A stretch of 64,000 nucleotides of DNA from Prorocentrum cordatum (GCA_963575745.1 CAUYUJ010016158.1:136501-200500), one strand, 5' to 3'. Counted from the first letter of the stretch, positions 44,221 to 54,740 are shown. Program-made: numbers and translations. The notes: a model not told the origin generated them from the letters alone.

Positions 44221-45425
44221 GGAGTCGTCAAGCCCTTGCAGCGGCTGCGTCGGCAGAAATCCCTGACGATTTTGACCCCTCTCCTTCGGATATTGAATGG
44301 CCTTATGTTGAGGCCAGATATACTGGAACCTTGGCGAATGTAATCCGCGTAGGTTTATTAGACGTCAAGTGTTCATTGCTAACCTTTTCTGTGGCCAGCG
44401 CCGAGAAGGGGATATCCAACGTGCTGTTGAAATTGCAATGCAGGTTCACACCCCTTCTTTCGAGCTAGTTGTTCTTTCGATTGATAATTTACTAGACAGA
44501 GAGAAAGGCGATTTAACCAGATCAGTGTCGGTCCAGATATGGGCTGATCACATCAAAGCAGGTAGCATTTTAGGGCTGGGGGGGGGGGGGGGGGCGCCTT
44601 GCGAAACGTTTTCTGTCGCCAGGTGGAGGGAAGGTGCCCCCCCCCCTCCGCTCTTGGCAGGCTGCGTGGGGCATCACGGGCATTCGGCCTGCCCATCGAG
44701 TACAGGTTTCGGGTTCGAATGATTCGTTTCAGGCACACATTGAGTTGTTGGCCACGATGGCCATTGCTAAAGGAGTTGGATGGCACGAACACCCTGCCCG
44801 CTCTGTTTGGGGGCCCAGGTGCGTTCCCAGCTGGCGCGCCCTCCCCGTCGAAGCCCTTCTGGCAATGCCGTCGTTCAGCTTTTCGGTTTTTGATCAATGC
44901 GAGTTCGGACAAGTGGGGAGAGCCCCCACGGGGATCCTTGGAGTGAGGCTCCCATCGCTTGATGCCAAGCTCAGAGACGCGCCAGGTGGAGGCAGGCGTT
45001 CCCACGGCCGTGGCGGGCATCCGCCCATGGCTGGATGGGATCCTGAGCTCAAGCGATGGAGAAGCGCGCCCAAGACGGTTTACCCCACACGTCTCTGTTC
45101 TGTCATTGCCCGCGCTATGCTCGACTCCCTTCTCCCGTCTCTCCTGGGGCAGTCAGCCGTGCTCGATCCACCTGAGAGTGAGGAACAGGAGATTTCAGAG
45201 CTGCGTGCATTCTTCCGGACTCAGCTCGCATTTTCGTCAGAGGACCTTGAGATGGGTCCAGATTTTGCTTTTCGGGCCCAACCTCGGGCGAAACTGTCCG
45301 CCCTGGTCAGAATTCCGCGTGTATTAGAGCCACCTCACGCGGGCACTTCAGCCCCTTCCTTTATGATGTCCCCGCCCCTGCTAAGGCCTCAATTAATTAG
45401 AAAGTCAGAAGAAGCCCATAACTAA
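44221..45425 (+). pseudogene. LINE C-terminal methyltransferase-like domain, frameshifted
   Basis: Shows LFCGQRREGDIQ (44384-44419), VVLSIDN, GDLTRSVSVQIWADHIKAG, then a G-rich run and APCETFSVARWRE (PCE at 44597-44605), and in the next frame WHEHPARSVWG and DQCEFGQVGRAPTGIL. The order F-x-G-x-R...G, acidic residue after a strand, and PC-x-x-(F/W)S resembles motifs I, II and IV of C5 cytosine DNA methyltransferases (catalytic PCQ), with Glu in place of Gln. Retrotransposons of Symbiodinium with cytosine methyltransferases have been reported, so a relationship is possible; I cannot prove it by eye. Frame changes fall at a 17-G run (44578-44594) and a C run (44637-44646). The last frame ends at TAA (45423-45425). 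Confidence 0.5.
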
Positions 45426-45830
45426 GTTTAAAATAGGTCTGCGTTGATAATGCAAAATAGGTAGGAATGTATCGCTCATCGGCAGTAAATATAGCTTTTG
45501 GTCTACGCGCGAGCAGCGCGATACCAGAAAGTAAGTCGCTCGGCCACGAGCATGCTCGACAGGTTGGAGTTGTTAGATTATAAAGGACAGACCTCCCGAC
45601 CCGCCCGCCCTGCACGCCGTGGCCGCCAGATCCCAGGACCACTGGGCCCCCCCGAGTCTCAAAACAGGTTCCCCTTCATGGCCCTCTCCTTTCGCTCTGT
45701 GTTCTCAGTCATCGCCGTTCCCCCATCGCCCCCTCCACGTATCAATTATCCCCCCATCGTGCACATGTTCCCCCCTTTGCAGCTCCCCGCAATATGGCCT
45801 TCCTCCCCGCTCTCCGCCCCGCCCCCGTGG
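45426..45830. other. Spacer between LINE and gene B
   Basis: AT-richer at 45426-45500, then pyrimidine-rich (45660-45830). No gene. Contains neither a LINE poly-A tail nor a recognisable promoter. Confidence 0.4.
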
Positions 45831-45852
45831 TAATCAGCCGTTTTGGCGCGGA
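45831..45852 (+). other. Possible degenerate spliced-leader relic before gene B
   Basis: AGCCGTTTTGGCGC matches the core of the spliced leader (AGCCATTTTGGCTC) at 12 of 14 positions; the flanks do not match. It lies 27 bases before the first ATG of gene B, the paralogue of the gene with the clear relic at 8068. On its own this would be weak. Confidence 0.4.
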
Positions 45853-45879
45853 GTTTTTCGAGTGAGAGCTCCATCAGCG

Positions 45880-47815
45880 ATGATGCAGATATTCGTTCTT
45901 TTGTATTTTGTCATGTCCTGGGCGTCCGTTGTGGCAGAGCCCTCTGAACATGAGAGTGCCGATGGTGACGTGCCACCCGCGTTCGACCCCTGGGATAATG
46001 TTGCAGTTTCGCCAGATGGTGCGGGAGGCGACGCCGAGGATTCAGCTGTGCCAAATGCTTTGATTGCTGCACTGGACGATGCCTTGGCTCACCCACGGCA
46101 GCAGCAACCCAGAACTCGTGCTAGAACAGGTCGCCCTCCATCGCGGCCGCAATCTGTATTCTTGGATTTGGAGGCTGAGGAGCCCGTCGTCGATGAGAAT
46201 ATTCAGCCTGAGTGTAGTGCAGTGCAGCGGAGGGTACACAGGAGAGCCGTGATGGTTGTTGGTTGGGACAAGCGCATGCCAGTATCTCGATTTTTCTATG
46301 GCGCCGCTCAGCCCATTGACACATTATCTAGCAGAGTGCGTTGAGTTGGGACTACTTCCTGGCGCCCCACAGCGCCCTGTCGTCCTGGATGTGGCGAAGC
46401 AGTGGAGTGAACATAGCAGTGGGCTTGTGCTGAATTGGACCCAGCTCGAAAAGGATACGGGCCACGCTCGGCAGAATCTTCAACGCGCCCTCCATCGTTT
46501 TGCAGAAGCCCACTTCCTCAGCCAAGTTATGCTGCGAGAGCAACTGGAGAGAGGACTCGTGGATGCTCTCGGCAATGGCCAATGTTTGCTGTACGTTGAT
46601 GCTACGCGGTACGACGAGACCCCGATGAAGACGACCTTGAAAGGAGATACCTCGACTGGCTCATCGAACGACCCGCAACTCCAGGCGCTTGTCCCTTTGC
46701 CATTCGGTGGAGTACTGCGGCTCCTGCATGCGCTAGCTGGCAGAGAGAAGAGCGCGGCGATGGTCACGAAACTCATGCAGATTAATCAGGCTGTGTGGTT
46801 GCTCGTCAGAGTCGGGGGAGTCCCAGTGCGGCTTTATCTGAACACAGTGTGTCCGCTGCAACCCATGGAGTCGACCGCAGCACCTGTCACCAAGAAGGCG
46901 ATGCTGCGGAGCTGTGCGGTGTCCACGAACAGCCAGCACTTCCATCAGAAGATGCGGTTCTGCTGCTCAGACGCTGCTGCTCCGAACAGCGTGACTGAGA
47001 AGAGCATCGCATCTGACAGATTGGAATGGGAGTCGCTGCATCTTCGCTGCGAGGTGCATGTGACAGCAGGCATACACAAGAAGACGTTCGAGCACTTAAT
47101 GCCTAGCACGATTTCTTCGTTGATCAACGCATCGCTTTCCCTGCATTTGAGTAGCTACCTCAACCATTTCCGGAGGTGCCTGAGGCACGTGATCAGGTCT
47201 AGGATCAAGATCGTATCAGAGGTCTTGCCCGAAGACGCGCTGAACTACAAGAAACCGATCATCAAGATGTTTTTCAGTACAGGTCCTGATCAGGAGGTGA
47301 AGAAGGTGGTCGTGTCGTGTCTCCCACGCGGCGACTGGAGGAATCGGGGCCACGTCGAGGTCTGCGCGCCCACTGGAGCCGCCGACAACATCGACATGGC
47401 CGCAGTTGCGAACCTCATTGAGAACGGCCTCAGCTTCGCCCTCGCGAGCTCGAAGCCAAAGGCGTGGCCGAGACATCGCTGGACAGGCTCGGAGATCGCC
47501 GTCGACTTTTGGGGCCGTCTCGAAGCAGCGCGCGGGCTGGCATCTGCGACGTGCCCGCTGTTTTCGCGGACCCTTGGCAAAGAACTGGAGCCCGCGCAGG
47601 GAGCTAGCGAGATTGCTGGCGCTGGCGGTGCCGCCGGTGCCCTGGAGGACGGCGAGGCTGGCGAGCACGGAGATCCACCTCCTGAGCTTCACGTGGACGC
47701 GGCTGCAGAACGGGCCCCAAATGAGGCGCATGGGGGCGCCGACGGTAGCCAGGCCACCGCTGAGGTCAGCCATGCAGAGAAGAATGCGAAGGACAGGAAG
47801 ATCGCGCATGAATAG
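45880..47815 (+). CDS. Gene B exon 1, first part: paralogue of gene A
   Basis: ATG at 45880 gives MMQIFVLLYFVMSWASVVAE, a good signal-peptide or signal-anchor candidate absent from A, then an acidic, Pro-rich region to about 46300. The coding signal then moves one frame over within a TTTTT run near 46303; from SPLTHYLAECVELGLL onward it aligns with A. Shared blocks are DETPMK, a long helical region, VVVSCLPRGDWRNR, FALASSKPKAWPRHRW and LASATCPLF, then a Gly/Ala/Glu-rich linker. The frame closes at TAG (47813-47815), and homology to A continues immediately after it in the same frame. Function unknown. The shift at 46303 may be a real lesion or a homopolymer sequencing error. Confidence 0.6.
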
Positions 47816-48510
47816 CTCGCGAAGGACCCACTGGCTGACCTGATGTTGTTGAGGTGCGCGCTCACTCCCATCGTGCGCGTGCTCCACGAGCAGCTGGACA
47901 TGGCTGGATTGCGGTGGGAGCTGAGTCAGAGGGCGGCCGTGGCAAGGTCGCTTCGGATGGGGGGCGCCCCAGGGCTGGGCGCCAGGGACTACAGGGTCAT
48001 CGTTGCGTGCGAGCGCGCCCTGGAGCAAGACCTCTTCAGGGAGCTCAGGGCGATTTGGCTTGGGGAACACCACTGGCAGGCGTTTCCAGAGAGATGCTAC
48101 ATCGAGAAGTTCAACTGCTTGACGTTCCGCCTGCTCGCGAGAGAGGGCGCCTTGGTGGAGCAGCTGCGCAGTTCGTACCACGGCCTCTTCCACTTCCAGG
48201 TCTTCGGCTTGCTCGTGGACGGCAACAGGGCCGAGTCCTTGAATCGGGTTCCAGACTGCATGAAGGGACCGTGGGGGAAGGATCTGTGCACCCGTTTTCC
48301 AGGTTTGGTTGGCCAGGACATTTGGGAGGTACTACTCACCCTCGCGATGCTCATGCAGGTCGACATCACGTGCGCGGAGGCGAAGCATGCTGCGTTCCGA
48401 CGCCAGTTAGCGCAGAGGTCCACGCAGACCCACACGCTTAACATCGAGGACGCCTCTGCCGAGTGGCTGCTGCAACAGGCCAGGACCCTGCGTAGGACGA
48501 CGCCCCAACC
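47816..48510 (+). CDS. Gene B exon 1, second part, after in-frame TAG
   Basis: Same frame as the first part. Aligns with A across its intron 1: PIVRVLHEQLDMA, QVFGLLVDGNRAESLN and then AAFRRQLAQRSTQTHTL with EWLLQQART, which in A belong to exons 1 and 2. Here they are contiguous, so B lacks that intron. The frame stays open to 48658, but after about 48500 it becomes Thr-rich low complexity (ATTTTTTIKT) and no longer matches A. A donor is probably near 48495 (CTGCGTAGGA). Confidence 0.55.
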
Positions 48511-48879
48511 TGAAGAACTTCCTCGCGATGTTATCGCTACTACTTCTGGCAACCAGGACAGGAGGGGGAGCAAATACAATACATGCAACAAACTAGCAAC
48601 AACTACAACAACAACAATAAAAACTATCCCATCACATCAACCTAACAGCGATGTGTAGAAGCATATATACGAGCAGCCTCCTTAATATTCATATGAGAAT
48701 CCAATTGTAGAATTCTAAATCTGACCCTGCAATCAACGGATGTGGGTCTACACGAGGCCCTGCTAAAAACATATGAAGTTTCAAACGAGACGCTTGGGAA
48801 CTTGCATTTCAAAGGACGTGCGTCCACAGCGCACCCCTTGTCGCGAAGAGGAGATGCCAAGCCTGCCACAGTTGAATGA

Positions 48880-49740
48880 CTGACTAATTATATAAATTTA
48901 TGTTGGAATGAGCTTTATCAGAACATAAACGCATGGAGGTTTAATCGAAACACAGCTAGCAATGGATGTGAGCGAAAGGGGACACTGCTATCAACTGATT
49001 TATCTCTGCGAGAGAAACCACTTACGAGACACTTTTAGGGACGGATCAATGCTCGATCAAGGTGTGCACGTAAGCAGAGCTGGAAGCATAGTCTGAAGTA
49101 CTCTGTGCGTTCGCGAAAAGTATGTCCAGACGAGATCGCATTTTTGAAAACTGCTTTTTCAAATGTGACTCTGCTTCACTAGATATAGGTCAAAACGAGA
49201 TATGTATGGATTTTCCTCAAATGATTGATTGATTTATATAAATGTATGTTGAAATGAGCTCATGTATCAATGCATGGAGATCTGATTGAAGCACAGCTAT
49301 CAACGGATGTGGGGCGAATAAGAGAAAGGGGACACTGCTATCAACTGATTTATCTTTGAAAGAGAAACCACTTGGTCCTGATCTCGTTGATCCGTGGGAG
49401 GGCTGCTATTGAATCTCAGAGATGTTATAAGCCTGTCCGTCCTTAGATGATAACTCCGCTTAGCCCCGCGAAGAGTGTAATGTACACCGACCACAGACGC
49501 ATCGAGGATCAAGCTCCCGAGGATGAAGATCTTGGGGCACCAGCTCGATCCTCGACTCATCCCCCGATCCAGAGTTCAAGGTTCTCGAGCCAGGTATCCG
49601 AGATCTTGTGATCTCGGTTCCACGACGGCTCGAGAATCTGGAAGCCTCGATTGGGGAATCTTTCGAGGATCAAGTAGACGAAGATGAAGATCTTGATACC
49701 AACGCTTCATCGATCGATCGCCTCCGCGATCGTCTCCCTC
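48880..49740 (+). repeat. Left long direct repeat
   Basis: Two AT-rich units (from about 48885 and 49225; ATGTTGAAATGAGCT, ACACTGCTATCAACTG, GAGAAACCACTT) followed by a GAGGATGAAG part (49500-49690; CGACGGCTCGAGAATCTGG, AAGCCTCGATT). The same order returns at 54900-55830 in the same orientation, enclosing about 5.2 kb. Confidence 0.85.
49042..49142 (+). repeat. Exact 101-base duplicate, copy 1
   Basis: Starts CGGATCAATGCTCGATCAAG and ends GAGATCGCATT. Identical by eye to 49741-49841, while the surrounding repeats are clearly diverged. A weak relative lies at about 54745-54840. Confidence 0.9.
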
Positions 49741-49841
49741 CGGATCAATGCTCGATCAAGGTGTGCACGTAAGCAGAGCTGGAAGCATAGTCTGAAGTAC
49801 TCTGTGCGTTCGCGAAAAGTATGTCCAGACGAGATCGCATT
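49741..49841 (+). repeat. Exact 101-base duplicate, copy 2
   Basis: Identical to 49042-49142; 699 bases apart. Confidence 0.9.
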
Positions 49842-50243
49842 GACCGCGAAAAGTATGTCGCGGAATGGGGCACTGCTATAAACCGATCAACGGCCGACCG
49901 CCGTGGCATCGAAGCGTCTAGAAACGAAATGACACGAGCATCCACTAAAAAATGGGTTGGTGCTGAACTCAACGCTGTTTGGAAGCACTCACAAGAGCAA
50001 TGGCAGGCTGAGAAGCGCTGCGGGCTCAAGTGAGTCATTCCGTGAAGCGATACAACAGGACCTGAGAGCTCAGAAGCACCGCAGACGCATGCATGCCAGC
50101 GGCGGCTGAAAGGCGAGAGGCTGAAGGTAAACATCGCTGGCTATCTGCAAGGCGTATAAGAACTCGCCAAGCAAGCAGAGAAATAACCGAACGCACGCTC
50201 GGAGCAGCAAGCTGAGAAGCATCGCTGGCAGAGCAGCAGCCTC

Positions 50244-52136
50244 TCATTTCAAGCTTTCTCCTGACGGGTGGGTTTCGAGGATTCTGCACTTCTTGGCTGA
50301 GTCCGGTGTCTTTGTCCACGCATTCATCCGCTTGTGCTCGCCAGATTGCTGAAGCTCTGTGCGCATGCCCAGTGTTCTCAATTTCTTGATGAAGTACTGC
50401 GCCTCTATCGCCGCTTCCTCGTCGATGTGTGTTACGCTGTGCACAATGATAGCATCCTCTGAACAGCCTGTAATGAGCAACAGGCAAACCCTGTGCTTCG
50501 CTTTGTTCGGCGGATCCATCTTGAAGGAGAGCAAGTTGTCTATGGAGCAATAGCCGTGAATGGTCATCGCATGTAAATTTTCATCGTCGGTGACGTCCGT
50601 CACTCCTGGAGTAGACACGAGGAAACCACTCGCAGTGGAGACGCATCGGGACTTCTGTGTCGTGCGAACCAGAGCCAATGCCAAGTGGCAGTTCCGGGAA
50701 AGCTGAGAAGCATCACCTTCGCCACTCGCCGTGGGATACTGCACGCGCATGCTGTAGAAGGGGCAAGGACGTATCTCAGAGAGGTGTGCTGCGAGCATGG
50801 CGTCCTGGCTCTCGCGGCACTGTTTCAGGATCTCTAAGACTATGTTGTAAGAGGTATTGGGAGCGCGCGACAGCTGGAGCGGGGATGCTGCAACTACAGC
50901 GGTGTTCACAAAAGTCCGCTCAAGCGTGTCATCGTCAGATCCTGCAGGCACATTGCGGACGCGTCGAATTATGCGACAATTGCCCAAAGGAGGGAAGGAG
51001 ATAGCTCTCTCTTGGTGGACCTTCAGAAACTCGACCATGGAATCAATACCACTCAGTGCGAAGGCTGCCGCTTGGGAGACGGCTACTTTGCAGGAACCAC
51101 TGAAATCGTGAGCAGTAGTAGTAAAGAATACGCGCTGACCTTTGCTCTCCACGACAGAGTCGCCAGGGTCCGGCTCCTCGAGCCTCACTCCGTTCACTTG
51201 CAACAAGTGTGGCAAATTTGCGCCCGGGTCTTCCGGCGCCATCTCCAGAAAGGCGCAGCAGGACACGAGAGCGTCTCCGGTGGGAACTTGTGAAGCGTGA
51301 TCTGGATTCCATGTGACCTCATGGGCGGCCGTGAGCTGCTCTCGATCCTGCGCGAAGTTTTCTTGCGCCGCCAGGTCTTTGAGCTTAGTCATTCTGGGAC
51401 AAGAGCATGCGTCATCGACCGCGCGATCCTGTGACAGGTTCAGCTCCAACTTGCCATCGAATTTGGCCGCTACGTTGAGAATCAGCAGCGGTTCGCCTGT
51501 GTGTGATCTGCATTTCTGTATGTTAGTTTCTCCCCAGACAGCAAGCACAACCTCCGCGGTCTTGGACTGCGTCGTCTGGCTCCCGTCCACCAGGTGGACA
51601 TTTGCCACTGCACCGTGGCCCATGGGAGTGCGAGTGTCTGAAACAGAATGAACCACGGCCATGACATCGAAGGAGCGACGCGACTTGTTGTTCATCATGT
51701 CTGCCACAGTAGTCAGTGGAGCTGGCACCGATGCCAAGGATTTCTTTTCTGGAGAGCTCTGGAGGACAGGAGTGCACGTTGTGCGCTTGAGATCGACCAC
51801 CGCTCGAACAGACGTGTGGATATAAGCGTCCTGCTGCTGTCCGTCCAGGCCAAGCTCGGAGAGTTTCCATGCTGTGAGTGGACGGAATTTGTCTAGAGCA
51901 GCATGCACTTCTGAGGCAGTTCCTTTGAGGGTCGCCTCGCAATTGTGCTCGGAGCTCGTGCCTAGCAGAATGCAGGTGAATCGTATAGCGTCGATATGCT
52001 GGCCATTGCGCTTGCTTTTGTAGGAGTACTTGAGCTCCCTTGGCATGTACACCCGGACTAAGAAGTCTTGGGTTTTAGCACTGCTCTTCGTGAGAGTGCC
52101 CAGTGGGGACGTTGGCCGTTCTGCAGTAGTAGCCAT
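50244..52136 (-). CDS. RPA-like OB-fold protein (tentative)
   Basis: A 630-residue uninterrupted minus-strand frame, ATG at 52136 (MATTAERPTSPLG), stop TGA. About residues 150-240 resemble a single-stranded-DNA-binding OB fold of replication protein A type: SFDVMAVVHSVSD, a VHLVDGSQ strand, VVLAVWGETN, then LLILNVAAKFDGKLELN. In RPA-like proteins these match the strand order of DNA-binding domains A and B. The rest has no clear motif; the C-terminal third contains HIDEEAAIEAQYFIKKLRTL. The dispersed motif is embedded in frame at 50702-50716 (GDASQLSR). A weak spliced-leader relic lies about 145 bases upstream. It is the best-preserved gene in the insert. Alternative: an unrelated dinoflagellate protein with a similar strand pattern. 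Confidence 0.5.
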   Translation of the reverse strand: MATTAERPTSPLGTLTKSSAKTQDFLVRVYMPRELKYSYKSKRNGQHIDAIRFTCILLGTSSEHNCEATLKGTASEVHAALDKFRPLTAWKLSELGLDGQQQDAYIHTSVRAVVDLKRTTCTPVLQSSPEKKSLASVPAPLTTVADMMNNKSRRSFDVMAVVHSVSDTRTPMGHGAVANVHLVDGSQTTQSKTAEVVLAVWGETNIQKCRSHTGEPLLILNVAAKFDGKLELNLSQDRAVDDACSCPRMTKLKDLAAQENFAQDREQLTAAHEVTWNPDHASQVPTGDALVSCCAFLEMAPEDPGANLPHLLQVNGVRLEEPDPGDSVVESKGQRVFFTTTAHDFSGSCKVAVSQAAAFALSGIDSMVEFLKVHQERAISFPPLGNCRIIRRVRNVPAGSDDDTLERTFVNTAVVAASPLQLSRAPNTSYNIVLEILKQCRESQDAMLAAHLSEIRPCPFYSMRVQYPTASGEGDASQLSRNCHLALALVRTTQKSRCVSTASGFLVSTPGVTDVTDDENLHAMTIHGYCSIDNLLSFKMDPPNKAKHRVCLLLITGCSEDAIIVHSVTHIDEEAAIEAQYFIKKLRTLGMRTELQQSGEHKRMNAWTKTPDSAKKCRILETHPSGESLK

Positions 52137-52280
52137 GATGGCCCACTTTCAGAGACAGTGATGCGGGCACAGCGGCGCAGGCTGATGAGCACCGTGCAGA
52201 GCACGGTGACACAGGCTGAGTAGCCCCGTGCAGGGCACGGTTGCGCGTGCGATGGTCAGTCGCGTAGAACAAAAGAGCTT

Positions 52281-52301
52281 TTGGAGCCGGAATGGCAACG
52301 T
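52281..52301 (-). other. Possible degenerate spliced-leader relic before the RPA-like gene
   Basis: On the minus strand, ACGTTGCCATTCCGGCTCCA plus one base matches the spliced leader at about 15 of 21 positions. It lies about 145 bases before the ATG at 52136, in the right orientation. Confidence 0.4.
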
Positions 52302-53122
52302 GTGGAAGGTCCTGGGAGTTGCATGCATGGTTAAGAAAATGCTATGCTTGTTGCGCTCTGAGAACTTGCATTTCAAAGAGCTCGCGTTTACAGCGCGCTC
52401 CTTGTAGCGAAGAGGAGATGCTGCGCCTGCCACGGTTTGGGAGTGTGCTGGGCAAAGCGTCTGCAGTGTATGGGTGCGTCTGTTTATGTGTGTGGTGTTT
52501 ATACTCGGCGTTTATTGTATGTGTTTGTGAATGTATGTTATGTTTGTGCTGTGTTTGTGCATGTGCTGTGCTGTATGCGAGTGCTGTGCTGACAGGAAGG
52601 AGAGTGAGAGAAGGAGGTGATGGAGGAGGAAGGAATTACACAAGGAAGCTCGGTTTTAATGCACGCCTCGGCGATGTCCTCAATGATTGTATATCTACTT
52701 CACCTATCCCTATGAGTCATGTGTTGAAACGATGGTCTGCTATGAATTGATGTATTTTGTTTCTGGAAGGAAGACGCGGTCATAATAATCGAAGTGTCTG
52801 CATAGGAGACAGTGCTGCCCCATCAGCATCGACGCATTCAGAAAAGCTCTAAGTGCATGCAAAGGAGATAGCGCTGCCCAATCAGCACCGAAGTGTTTAG
52901 AAGAGGATTTGAAGGCTGAGAAGCACCGCAGGCAAAAGTCAGACAGTTGGTGCAGTGAGGGGAAATGTTGCCACATCAGCACAGGGGCGTGTAGAAGAAC
53001 TGAAAGTGTTTGCAAAGGAGACGGTGCTGCCCCATCAGCACCGACGCGTCGACGAAAGCAAAGGCAGGCTGAGAAGCACCGCGGGCCAAAGTAAGGTGGC
53101 TGCGGCGGTGAGGGCAGGCGCT
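52302..53122. other. No supported gene
   Basis: TGTG-rich at 52460-52580. From 52780 to 53100 a unit of about 75 bases (GGAGACAGTGCTGCCCCATCAG type) recurs three or four times; two units end with the dispersed motif (52915 and 53068). Minus-strand frames through it (ADWAALSPLHALRAF) come from this repeat. Confidence 0.5.
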
Positions 53123-54718
53123 TCAGCGGCTCGCCGCCTGCTGCGGCGGCATCTTGGGCACCCGCTCCGGCACCCATTGCAGCGCGTCATTCTTGTGCTC
53201 GTTCCAGAAGCACAACATTGCTGATATGGTGCAGACAGGAATTGATTTTCCATTACCGCCGGAGCCGAGCGTTAACGATATCGCTTTCAAAGCCTGCTGT
53301 TCCCGAGTCCTCGTGGTCATGCCGGGCATGATGTTTCGCAGGCCCTCGCGAGAGCCATGTGGAATTGGCCACCGACCAGACAAAGCCAGGAGGTCTCCAG
53401 GCAAGAACTGCGGCAGCATCAATTTGGAACTCAGCCCAGCCAGCAAGGTGATTTACAAGAGTCGTTTGCATCTGTATGCTCCACACCCGTCGACCCTGTG
53501 CTCGCGCTTGTTTGCTAATTGGAAGACCAGGTCGACAAGGCTGAGGAGCGCCTGTCGCCGCTGGATTGTTGTCAGCGAAGATGCGCAGGAGGAAAGCAGG
53601 CGCGCCATTTTGTTGCCGACAGCCCGCATGAAGTGAGCAAGCTGCATTGCAATGTTGCCGCGACAGATTTTCCCCGGGTGCTGACCACCACGGTGCGCAA
53701 CCTCTGCGGTGTCGAGGTAGTGCCTCAGGCCTCGCAAGTTGTTGGTAGCCAGGTATGGCGCTGCAGCATCTACAGTTGCTGCCAAGCCCGTCGTAGCAGC
53801 AATGTAGATCAGACGAACGAGATGGCGGCAACGCATCAAAACACTCGTGCTGCGTGAAGTCTGCAGGTTGAGAAACACCGCGACACCTTTTTTCCAACGA
53901 TTCTTGCAATTTGCGTTGGTCGTCGGGGTCAAATGGTTGGTATACGGGGTTCTCTGGAGATCGAATACCTGAGACGAATTCAGACAATAGTTCGAAATTC
54001 GTATTACCATGCAGATAAGCGATGCCTGAACATATGCAATCACGAGGCTGCTTAGCTGCACAAGCTCCACATGCAACAATCACCCCTTCCTTTGCAGGCT
54101 GACAAGCACCGCAAACACGTGAGCGAACCAAGGCATCTGTGTACAAGCAGCGTTCAAAGTTGTTTGTTGGAGTTCTCAAACCCACTAGCAGCGACGATAT
54201 GACGTTCAACTGAAGAGAAACTCTGACAGCATGTGTGCACCCGGAGCGTTTTGCCGTTCTCCGTGCAGCACGGCGGCGACTTGTTCTCGCTCGACCAAGG
54301 AGGCCAGAGGCGTGTGAGAACGGGATAAACTCGGCAATATATTTTTTAGTTCGCGCGTGCGTGTCGGCATGAAGAGAATTCACAGAGGTTCTGAAGAGAT
54401 CCATCAGAAACTTTCGGGAAGGTCCGAAAGACCTTTCAGCAGCGCGAAGCGGACGAGGAGGTCCACAAACGCCTTCGTCCGAGCACACAGGCGAGCGCCA
54501 TGGATGCTTCAACCAAACTGGCGGAGTGAGCGAAGCGATTGAATAGTTGCAGTCCTCGGAGTGGCTAGGTCTTTCTTTGTCATGCCAGGGGCGAGCTTTG
54601 GTCGAAACCGTTTGCCCATCGCTAGCTGTCTGCAGAGCACGAGAAGTCGCCAGGCAGGCTGAGAAGCACCGCAGGGTGTCCTTCGGCAGCGCATTCAATA
54701 TGTAGAACAGAAGGAATG
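53123..54718 (-). pseudogene. Minus-strand gene with Cys cluster and P-loop, broken or intron-rich
   Basis: Protein-like sequence in three successive frames. (i) About 54720-53860: TNNFERCLYTDALVRSRVCG, a C-x2-C-x10-C-x2-C cluster (VCGACQPAKEGVIVACGAC), then LLSEFVSGIRSPENPVYQPF. (ii) About 53850-53453: HLVRLIYIAATTGLAATVDA, LRGLRHYLDTAEVAH, ALLSLVDLVFQLANKREH. (iii) 53446-53123: SREGLRNIMPGMTTRTREQQ, then KAISLTLGSGGNGKS, a Walker A-type P-loop (GxxxxGKS), and CTISAMLCFWNEHKND. Together they suggest an ATP-binding protein with a zinc-binding part, but no Walker B or helicase motifs were found, so a helicase is not claimed. Frame changes may be short introns or lesions. Confidence 0.4.
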
Positions 54719-54719
54719 G

Positions 54720-54740
54720 ATTGAGCCGAAATGGCCCGAC
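54720..54740 (-). other. Possible degenerate spliced-leader relic before the P-loop gene
   Basis: On the minus strand, GGGCCATTTCGGCTCAA matches the spliced-leader core GCCATTTTGGCTCAA at 14 of 15 positions; the 5' flank does not match. It sits directly upstream of the minus-strand protein-like region (LNALPKDTLRCFS). Confidence 0.5.

Larger units (their letters stand above)
37840..45425 (+). mobile_element. Degenerate dinoflagellate LINE (non-LTR retrotransposon)
   Basis: A continuous series of retrotransposon domains on the plus strand: zinc-finger/coiled-coil ORF1, RNase H, APE-type endonuclease, reverse transcriptase with YADD, a zinc-finger region, and a tail with a PCE motif. The domains sit in alternating frames with at least eight shifts, so the copy cannot make full-length proteins as it stands. 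No terminal poly-A or target-site duplication was identified. The downstream edge lies about 400 bases before the gene B relic. Confidence 0.85.

Noticed and set aside
53123-53446. Helicase call from the GSGGNGKS P-loop
   Set aside because: Only Walker A is visible; no Walker B or other helicase motifs, and the frame is short.
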